DNA of 5,546 nt from assembly GCA_937902565.1 (NCBI GenBank), contig CALFMX010000215.1, forward strand, positions 1 to 5,546. The letters run 5' to 3'. This document shows, piece after piece, positions 1 through 4,610 of this stretch (within the stretch, counting starts at the first letter, position 1; every line of letters starts with the position of its first letter). Origin of the DNA: an uncultured Spirochaetales bacterium. GTDB taxonomy: Bacteria > Spirochaetota > Spirochaetia > Sphaerochaetales > Sphaerochaetaceae. The notes beneath the pieces were generated by a model. It made no database searches. It was not told where the DNA came from and saw only the letters and a program-made list of their open reading frames with translations. A program made the position numbers and the translations under genes.

Positions 1-9
1 TGTTTGGTT

Positions 10-885
10 TCAACGGTCACTGTCCCATCCTCGTATGAAGTCGTTGATCTCGTCGATGTCTTCTTGCTCAACGGTTATCTCATATCCGAAATCAGCTGGG
101 TTCTTGTTGAATAATCGGAGGGTTTCCGCAAATGTCTGGTCGTCAATAATCTTGTTCTCGAAGTTGCGTACAATGGTCTCCACAGCCTGCGGCGAGGTGC
201 CAATCGTCTCGGTCTTTGTATTCAGTTTGGAAAAGACTTCAGGATCGATGGCCTGTCCAAGCCGGGCATACTCCCCATCAGGCATCCGTTCATCACGTGC
301 CTGAAGCCTCTGGAACTGATGCTGTGTAATCGCTTCGATCTCTCGTAAGCGCCTGATCACCGATTGGTATGGTAGATACCACGTGCAATGAATCCTCGCG
401 ATGAAGCGAAGTAAGGCTTGGCTCTGGACATCTATCAGGGAATATGAGCCGAACTCATTGGCAACTTGCCGCCTCAATGCATCTTCCGGTAAAAGGAACT
501 CTGCAGCGAAGCGATTGGCTTTTGTTTCGATCACATCATCGCCATTGTGTCCTTCCCTGTAGTGTTGTGAGCTGGTCTTTGTATAATAATGGTAGAGCTC
601 ATGGGCAATGGCGAAGATTTGCCTGTCGTAGTAGTCGGCTGTGTTGATCCCGATAAAGGCGAGTGGCTCGCTATAGAGCAAAAGGGCGGAGAACGTGGGC
701 TTTTCACCACGTCCTCTGATGGGAAGCTGTAGGGGCGTGATATGAAGCTTTTCAAGAATCAGGGTCATGTCGTGTGCGATGGGAGCGTCGTTGCCGAAAC
801 CCAAGACGCTCCGCCTTTCTCGGGCCAGGTCCTTGATCTCCTCGAGCTCCTTGATGCTCAATTTATACTGAGTGTCCATGCTCAT
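10..885 (-). CDS. ImmA/IrrE-family zinc metallo-endopeptidase (COG2856/DUF955), 291 aa
   Basis: Predicted soluble cytoplasmic zinc protease. Characterised relatives (ImmA of ICEBs1, IrrE/PprI of Deinococcus) cleave an XRE-type repressor. The zinc motif HELYH is at residues 95-99 (H95 and H99 ligands, E96 catalytic), after a hydrophobic strand. A second family block, IETKANRFAAEFLLP, spans about 119-133 and probably supplies the third zinc ligand, E120 being my best candidate. Residues about 168-195 match the helical 'R-L-x-x-I' block that usually ends the protease domain. The remaining 95 or so residues are a hydrophilic, probably helical tail I do not recognise; many family members are shorter. 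The gene overlaps the XRE gene upstream by 23 bp, which implies co-expression and a functional partnership. Start is uncertain between M1 (885) and M3 (879). The family call is secure. The target being the neighbouring XRE protein is inference. Confidence 0.9.
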   Translation of the reverse strand: MSMDTQYKLSIKELEEIKDLARERRSVLGFGNDAPIAHDMTLILEKLHITPLQLPIRGRGEKPTFSALLLYSEPLAFIGINTADYYDRQIFAIAHELYHYYTKTSSQHYREGHNGDDVIETKANRFAAEFLLPEDALRRQVANEFGSYSLIDVQSQALLRFIARIHCTWYLPYQSVIRRLREIEAITQHQFQRLQARDERMPDGEYARLGQAIDPEVFSKLNTKTETIGTSPQAVETIVRNFENKIIDDQTFAETLRLFNKNPADFGYEITVEQEDIDEINDFIRGWDSDR

Positions 886-1222
886 ATGCCTTGCTCAACA
901 TCATCTGTTGCCTAAGGGTCAACATCATGGTTAGGAGCTGGTCGACGCCTTCTCGCTCTTCCTCACTGAGTTGCATACCTCGCAGTGCAATAAAAGAGGT
1001 CTCATCCTCCTGCTCAACGAACATATCGGTCAGATCAAAACCAAGGACTGCCGACAGTGCTTGGAGTTGGATGATGGAGGGGATGAAATTCTCTCGTTCA
1101 ATCCGTCCCACCATGACACGATTGAGAGAGGTCTGCTCGCCAAGTTGTTCTTGGGTCAAGTCCTTCTGTTTTCGTAGTTCTGTCACTGTTTTGGCCAGCT
1201 TGGCCGTGGATAAAACTTTCAT
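863..1222 (-). CDS. XRE/Cro-CI-family helix-turn-helix transcriptional regulator, 119 aa
   Basis: Small DNA-binding regulator. The HTH_3 domain covers residues about 12-66. TELRKQKDLTQEQLGEQT forms helices 1-2, NRVMVGRIERENFIPS contains the recognition helix and the typical 'xIERxxxxPS' turn, and LQALSAVLGF closes the domain. Residues about 67-119 are a charged helical tail (SEEEREGVDQLLTMMLTLRQQ) that could mediate dimerisation or contact with the protease. The start is well supported: AAGGAGG lies 7 nt before the ATG. The 3' end overlaps the ImmA/IrrE-type peptidase gene by 23 bp, the same order as immR-immA of ICEBs1. By analogy it is probably a self-repressing regulator inactivated by its neighbour. 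Palindromes just upstream overlap the candidate promoter and are plausible binding sites. Other targets are unknown. An Xre-COG2856 pair has also been proposed as toxin-antitoxin-like. Confidence 0.9.
   Translation of the reverse strand: MKVLSTAKLAKTVTELRKQKDLTQEQLGEQTSLNRVMVGRIERENFIPSIIQLQALSAVLGFDLTDMFVEQEDETSFIALRGMQLSEEEREGVDQLLTMMLTLRQQMMLSKAYEHGHSV
877..892 (-). promoter_or_regulatory. RBS and alternative starts of the ImmA-like gene
   Basis: On the minus strand an AAGG (889-892) lies 3 nt before the ATG at 885 and 9 nt before a second in-frame ATG at 879. The spacing favours the second ATG, giving 289 aa. Both starts lie inside the 3' end of the XRE gene, whose TAA is at 863-865, so translation is probably coupled to it. 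Confidence 0.5.
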
Positions 1223-1229
1223 TGTGGAT

Positions 1230-1236
1230 CCTCCTT
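1230..1236 (-). promoter_or_regulatory. Strong RBS of the XRE gene
   Basis: AAGGAGG on the minus strand, with a 7-nt spacer to the ATG at 1222. It is a near-perfect Shine-Dalgarno and fixes the regulator's start. Confidence 0.85.
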
Positions 1237-1242
1237 ATCTCT

Positions 1243-1271
1243 ACTATAGTGAGAATACGTCAGTATTGCAA
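1243..1271 (-). promoter_or_regulatory. Candidate sigma-70-type promoter of the XRE-ImmA unit
   Basis: Reading the minus strand, TTGCAA (1266-1271, 4/6 to consensus -35) is followed by a 17-bp spacer and TATAGT (1243-1248, 5/6 to consensus -10). Transcription would begin about 1235-1237, giving a very short leader that starts at or next to the Shine-Dalgarno. An alternative upstream pair is TTGTCA (1289-1294), an 18-bp spacer and TGCAAT, which would allow a longer leader. The AT-rich stretch behind (about 1287-1340) could act as an UP-like region. Found by eye only. Confidence 0.5.
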
Positions 1272-1286
1272 TAAATGTTTGCAAAG
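1254..1286. promoter_or_regulatory. Cluster of palindromes overlapping the promoter: candidate XRE operator
   Basis: Three symmetrical elements lie in 33 bp: AATAC-GTCA-GTATT (1254-1267, 5-bp arms), the perfect 10-bp palindrome TATTGCAATA (1264-1273) and the perfect 8-bp palindrome TTTGCAAA (1278-1285). The last two share the core TTGCAA with centres 13 bp apart. They cover the candidate -35 and part of the spacer, the usual place for an XRE autorepressor to bind. That the neighbouring XRE protein binds here is inference. Confidence 0.45.
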
Positions 1287-1386
1287 ATTGACAAAAATAA
1301 GGATTAGTATTTAATTTGAAATTATAAATTGCATACAAAAGAAACATCCTGTTGTTCCTTAACAAGACACCTCTGCCCCCTTGAAC

Positions 1387-1407
1387 CATCGCCACGGTAT
1401 GGTGATG
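1387..1407 (+). repeat. Inverted repeat, 8-bp arms, 5-nt loop
   Basis: CATCGCCA - CGGTA - TGGTGATG. As plus-strand RNA the arms pair fully with one G-U wobble. As minus-strand RNA there is one A-C mismatch. No T-run follows on either strand, so it is not a standard terminator. It lies 35 bp past the stop of the last permease gene and could protect or end the operon mRNA, or be chance. Confidence 0.4.
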
Positions 1408-1441
1408 ACAATCGATCAAGTGGCCAGAAGAGGGTAGGACG

Positions 1442-2296
1442 CTAGTTCTTCATCCCGGTCATGACGATGCCTTCGATGAAGTAGCGTTGCCCAAAGAGGT
1501 AGAAGATGATGCCGGGGACGAAGGACATGCAGGTTGCACACATGATCATTGACCAGTCGGTACCCAGGCTCCCCTTGAATTGGGAGAGGCCGAGGGCGAT
1601 GGTGAACTTGTCGAGGCTGTTGATGTAGATGATCTGCTGCAACAGATCGTTCCAGAGCATGATGAAGAGCAGCAACGCCACCACGATCATGGCCGATCGG
1701 ATGACCGGGACGATGATGGAGACGAGGATCCTCATCGGTGAGGCCCCATCGATGGTGGCGGCCTCATCCATCTCGCGCGGGATGGATTTGATGAATTGGC
1801 GGATGAGGAAGATGTTGAAGGCCCCGCCTCCACAGAAGTGTGGGAGCACCAGGGGCAGGTAAGAGTCATAGACACCCAGAATACGGGTCCACATGATGTA
1901 GAGCGGCAGGAGGGTGACCATCGTCGGCAGGAGCATCGAGCCGACACAGAGGAGGAACAGCGTATCACGACCCTTGAAGCGGAGACGGGCGAATGCATAC
2001 CCGCCCATGGTTGCTGTAATCGTCCCTCCAACGACCGAGGGGACGATGATGGTCAGTGTGTTCTTCAGATACTTGAAGAAGGGGAAGAACTCCAAGGTTG
2101 CCTGGTAGTTGGAGAAGAGCCAGCGTGACGGGAGGAACTTTGGGGGGTAGGCGTAGAGCTCGGCGTTGGTCATCAGGCTGGAGCGGAACATCCACCAGAT
2201 CGGCAACAGGACCAGGGCACCGAGGAGGGTGAGGGTGACGAAGGTGAGGGTGTTGAAGAGGCGGTTGAGCTTCTCTTTGCTATGGAGGGTATTCAT
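1442..2296 (-). CDS. Carbohydrate ABC transporter permease, MalG/UgpE type (binding_protein-dependent), 284 aa
   Basis: Inner-membrane subunit of a binding-protein-dependent sugar importer, pairing with the permease encoded just upstream. It has six likely membrane segments at about 17-35, 79-101, 112-133, 145-166, 201-219 and 248-268. The cytoplasmic EAA loop that docks the ATPase is clear at 178-197 (EAATIDGAS, G184, then VP at 196-197). The N-terminal 'LLPIWWMFRSSL' and 'P..FLPSRW.FSNY' and the C-terminal 'FGQRYFIEGIVMTGMKN' are typical of the MalG branch. Length is normal and both ends are intact. Its ATG overlaps the preceding stop as ATGA, so translation is coupled, which suits a 1:1 heterodimer. 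It is the last gene of the operon. The substrate cannot be read from the sequence; the GH127 gene in the operon suggests an arabinose-containing oligosaccharide or glycoside (inference). Confidence 0.93.
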   Translation of the reverse strand: MNTLHSKEKLNRLFNTLTFVTLTLLGALVLLPIWWMFRSSLMTNAELYAYPPKFLPSRWLFSNYQATLEFFPFFKYLKNTLTIIVPSVVGGTITATMGGYAFARLRFKGRDTLFLLCVGSMLLPTMVTLLPLYIMWTRILGVYDSYLPLVLPHFCGGGAFNIFLIRQFIKSIPREMDEAATIDGASPMRILVSIIVPVIRSAMIVVALLLFIMLWNDLLQQIIYINSLDKFTIALGLSQFKGSLGTDWSMIMCATCMSFVPGIIFYLFGQRYFIEGIVMTGMKN

Positions 2297-2310
2297 GCCT
2301 TGTCCCCCTC
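2293..2310 (-). promoter_or_regulatory. RBS and ATGA stop/start overlap of the two permease genes
   Basis: GAGGGGG (2304-2310, minus strand) lies 7 nt before the ATG at 2296, inside the last codons of the upstream permease. Its TGA (2293-2295) shares bases with that ATG, a standard translational-coupling arrangement. Confidence 0.8.
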
Positions 2311-3192
2311 ATAGAAGATCCAGCTCTTGCTCGTGGCGAAGAGCACGGCGGTCACCAGCGCGATGATGACGAAGAAGACGAATGAGATGGCACCGGCGTA
2401 GCCGAGCTGGTTGCTCACGAAGGCGTAGCGGTACATCAGGTAGGTGATGAAGGTCGATGCATTGCCGGGTCCCCCGTTGGTCAGGGCGAGGGCCGGGGTG
2501 ACGATCTGCATGTTGGTGATCAGGGACATGAGCAGGTTGTAGAAGATGATGGGCGTCATGCTCGGTACCGTGATGTGGATGAACCGCTTCCAGCCGTTTG
2601 CCCCATCGATCTCTGCAGCTTCGTGGTAGACCTTCGGCACGTTCTGCAGGCCCGCCAGGAAGATGACGATCAGGTTGCCGGCAAGCCAGACGGCGATGAG
2701 GGCCAGTGAGGGGACCACCAGGGAGGAGTCGGCGATGAAGCGCAACTTCGGTAGCCCGAGAGATGCGAGGATGTAGTTGAAGAGGCCGAAGTTGGACTCA
2801 TAGAGCCAGGACCACCCGATGTAGACCGCCATGGCAGGCAGTACGTAGGGGAGGTAGAAGACAGCCCTGAAGAAGAGCCTTCCCTTGACCTTGCGGTTGA
2901 GCAACATGGCGACGAAGAGGGAGTAGATCATGCTCATCACCACCGACAACAGGCTGAATGTCAACGTTACCTTCAACGAATCGATAAAGTATGGGTCGGT
3001 GGTAAAGAGCCGGCGATAGTTGTCCAGGCCAACGAAGATGGGGGTGGGCGCACCCTTCCCCCACTTGAAGAATCCGAGGACACAGACGGCGATAAGGGGA
3101 AGATAGGTGAGGAACACCAAGCCGATGATCGAAGGAGCCAGGCAGATATATGCTGCCCTGCTCTCGCTCTTCTGTCGTCTGTTCCGTTTCAC
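2293..3192 (-). CDS. Sugar ABC transporter permease, MalF/UgpA type, 299 aa
   Basis: Inner-membrane permease subunit, partner of the MalG-type protein. After a basic, cytoplasmic N-terminus (KRNRRQKSESR) come six likely membrane segments at about 19-42, 76-98, 107-130, 157-180, 213-232 and 264-286. 'FVGLDNYRRLF' (53-63) is the usual UgpA-family periplasmic signature. The EAA loop is at 191-210 (EAAEIDGANGWKRFIHITVP), and 'ALTNGGPGNAS.F..YLMY.YAF' (236-258) is also diagnostic. The start codon is GTG; no in-frame ATG occurs until about residue 87, inside the second membrane segment, and a good RBS sits at the right distance, so GTG is the real start. It follows the binding-protein gene by 30 bp. 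Length is normal for the short UgpA-type permeases, which lack the large MalF periplasmic insert. Substrate is not determinable from this protein alone. Confidence 0.93.
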   Translation of the reverse strand: MKRNRRQKSESRAAYICLAPSIIGLVFLTYLPLIAVCVLGFFKWGKGAPTPIFVGLDNYRRLFTTDPYFIDSLKVTLTFSLLSVVMSMIYSLFVAMLLNRKVKGRLFFRAVFYLPYVLPAMAVYIGWSWLYESNFGLFNYILASLGLPKLRFIADSSLVVPSLALIAVWLAGNLIVIFLAGLQNVPKVYHEAAEIDGANGWKRFIHITVPSMTPIIFYNLLMSLITNMQIVTPALALTNGGPGNASTFITYLMYRYAFVSNQLGYAGAISFVFFVIIALVTAVLFATSKSWIFYEGDKA

Positions 3193-3198
3193 TCTCTT

Positions 3199-3205
3199 CC
3201 CCTCT
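3199..3205 (-). promoter_or_regulatory. RBS that fixes the GTG start of the MalF-type permease
   Basis: AGAGGGG on the minus strand, 6 nt before the GTG at 3190-3192, inside the 30-bp gap after the binding-protein stop (TAA, 3223-3225). Confidence 0.75.
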
Positions 3206-3222
3206 CTTATTCAGTCGATTGC

Positions 3223-4566
3223 TTACAGATCACCCTTGAACGCCGAAACCAGCTGGCTATAGCTCGCCTCGATGGCACTCTTGGCGCTCTTCTTGCCGGT
3301 CCAGACCTCTCCGAGCACTGATCCCAACAGCGTGTTGAAATCGTTGGTGTTGTTGACATAGTACCACGAGGTCGATTGTGAGTGCTCGCGTGCGTAGTCG
3401 ACGACGGCGCTCTTGTAGTCATCATACGGCGGGAAGTTGGGGTTCTCTACCCACTTTCGGGTGAGTGCCTCATCGGTGTACCACTTGTCGAGGATCGGCA
3501 TCCAGATACCGGTCTCGATGAGATCCCAGCTGTTCTCTTCCTGCATGTACCATTTGATCCACGCCATTGCTTCCTTGGGGTTCTTGGTCTGGCTGAAGAC
3601 GACGTTCGGACCACCGGTACAGATGGTGACCTTCTCCTTCATGTACGGCAGGACTGCAACACCGTAGTTGAGGCCTTCAGCCCTTGCTGATGCCAGGCTC
3701 GTCCCGACGTTCCATGCACCATTGGTGGACATCGCACAGGTCCCTGCGATCAGGGAGCGCTGGATGCCGTCATCGGTCAAGCCGGTGGAGAGCGGGGCGA
3801 CGTGATGGACGAGGTGGAGGTCGGCCACCTTCTGGATGGCATCGGTGGCTGCACTCTCGTTGATGATCACCTTGCTGCCATCTGCGGTATAGAAGCCGCC
3901 GCCATTGCTCAGTGCCCAGACTTCCAGCTGCCAGGTCAGGTTCTCGATCATGGCACCATACTGGACGATTGCATTGGGGTTGAAGGCCTGGCTGGTGGCA
4001 TTGTTGCCGTTTGCATCCAGGGTAAGGAGCTTCGCGTTGTGGACGAACTCATCCCAGGTCCATGCGTTCTTCGCATCGGCGGGCGGGTAGGCGACCCCTG
4101 CCTTGTCGAACATATCCTTGTTGTAGAACATCAGCAGCACTTCGTTCGCCGCCGAGTACGCCACCGGCTTGCCCTGGTAGCGGAACGCGAGCGAATCCAA
4201 CGGCTTGGCGTCCCCGACGCCATACATGTCGGAGATGTCGTACAGCAAACCATTCTCTGCAAACTGCAGGACACCCGCCTCGCTCATGATACCGCAATCA
4301 GGCAGGTTCTTTGCCGTTGCCAAGGTATTGAGTTTGGTCACGTAGGTATCATGGGGGATAGCCATGATCTCGACGGAGATGCGATCCTGCGATGCATTGA
4401 ACCGATCTGCCACCTTCTGTACAGCTGCCCCCTCGTCGGGTGTTCCCCAGAACGAGTAGGTGATGTTCACTCTGCCGGTTGCGGCAGCCTCTTTGGTGCC
4501 GGCTGCCGGGAGCATGACTGCTAGCAGCATGCACACCAGTACGGTCAAGAACACTCTGTTTTTCAT
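3223..4566 (-). CDS. Extracellular (periplasmic) carbohydrate-binding protein of the ABC importer, SBP_bac_1 / MalE-UgpB type, 447 aa
   Basis: Captures the sugar ligand and delivers it to the two permeases encoded downstream. Residues 1 to about 23 are an export signal: basic MKNR, then a hydrophobic core, then LPAAG. The mature part has the family landmarks: 'ITYSFWGTPDE' (35-45, first strand), 'VADRFNAS' (52-59), 'LLMFYNKDMFDKAGVAYPP...WTWDEF' (144-174), 'SLIAGTCAMSTNGAW' (271-285), and 'NPKEAMAWIKWYMQEENSWDLIETGIWMP' (329-357). Trp, Tyr and Phe are plentiful, as expected for stacking on sugar rings. Length is normal. The leader resembles a lipoprotein one (LPA then GTKEA), but the Cys position is Ala22, so lipid anchoring is not predicted; cleavage by signal peptidase I is likely, exact site unclear. 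The gene has a strong RBS and a hairpin immediately upstream, fitting high expression of this subunit. Confidence 0.93.
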   Translation of the reverse strand: MKNRVFLTVLVCMLLAVMLPAAGTKEAAATGRVNITYSFWGTPDEGAAVQKVADRFNASQDRISVEIMAIPHDTYVTKLNTLATAKNLPDCGIMSEAGVLQFAENGLLYDISDMYGVGDAKPLDSLAFRYQGKPVAYSAANEVLLMFYNKDMFDKAGVAYPPADAKNAWTWDEFVHNAKLLTLDANGNNATSQAFNPNAIVQYGAMIENLTWQLEVWALSNGGGFYTADGSKVIINESAATDAIQKVADLHLVHHVAPLSTGLTDDGIQRSLIAGTCAMSTNGAWNVGTSLASARAEGLNYGVAVLPYMKEKVTICTGGPNVVFSQTKNPKEAMAWIKWYMQEENSWDLIETGIWMPILDKWYTDEALTRKWVENPNFPPYDDYKSAVVDYAREHSQSTSWYYVNNTNDFNTLLGSVLGEVWTGKKSAKSAIEASYSQLVSAFKGDL

Positions 4567-4572
4567 TTGTTA

Positions 4573-4580
4573 CCTTCCTT
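4573..4580 (-). promoter_or_regulatory. RBS of the binding-protein gene
   Basis: AAGGAAGG on the minus strand, 6 nt before the ATG at 4566 and directly after an A-rich single-stranded stretch. It is strong and supports the chosen start. Confidence 0.8.
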
Positions 4581-4586
4581 TTTTCT

Positions 4587-4603
4587 AGCCGGCAACGCCG
4601 GCT
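4587..4603 (-). repeat. GC-rich stem-loop between the GH127 and binding-protein genes
   Basis: AGCCGGC - GTT - GCCGGCT, a perfect 7-bp stem with a 3-nt loop in the minus-strand transcript. It is followed by AGAAAAAA and then the RBS, with no T-run, so it is not an intrinsic terminator for this operon. Such intercistronic stems often block 3'-5' decay or mark a processing site that leaves the binding-protein mRNA protected. That role is inferred from its place. Confidence 0.6.
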
Positions 4604-4610
4604 TGGTATT

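Larger units (their letters stand above)
1223..1441. other. Spacer between the sugar operon and the XRE-ImmA unit
   Basis: This 219-bp stretch separates two same-strand units. Next to the XRE gene it holds the promoter, palindromes and RBS listed separately. The part from about 1260 to 1340 is very AT-rich. Near the sugar operon there is an imperfect stem (1387-1407) and a weak 5-bp hairpin TTGTT-aagg-AACAA (1352-1365, minus-strand reading), followed 6 nt later by a T-rich run (1336-1345). That is at best a poor intrinsic terminator for the permease operon. No convincing gene lies here: a TTG-initiated 66-codon frame (1219-1419) lacks an RBS and any recognisable content. Confidence 0.6.

Noticed and set aside
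1254..1286. Closely spaced repeats as a possible CRISPR fragment or replication iterons
   Set aside because: Only two short cores, no regular repeat-spacer pattern, and the position on a promoter is better explained as an operator.
1219..1419. 66-codon minus-strand frame whose TGA overlaps the XRE ATG (ATGA), hinting at a leader peptide or third gene
   Set aside because: It needs a TTG start, has no Shine-Dalgarno, runs through the AT-rich promoter and palindromes, and its translation shows no recognisable family pattern.
1796..2128. Plus-strand frame of 110 codons opposite the MalG-type permease gene
   Set aside because: Antisense shadow; the charged, repetitive composition mirrors membrane-segment codons on the other strand.
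3802..4524. Long plus-strand open frame (240 codons) antisense to the binding-protein gene
   Set aside because: It lies wholly inside a clear SBP gene and arises from the GC-rich codon pattern; its translation is low-complexity, rich in Gly, Ile, Val and Cys, with no domain.
4581..4603. GC stem next to a T-run as an intrinsic terminator
   Set aside because: On the plus strand the T-run comes before the stem, and on the minus strand the stem is followed by A residues, so neither orientation gives stem-then-U-tract.
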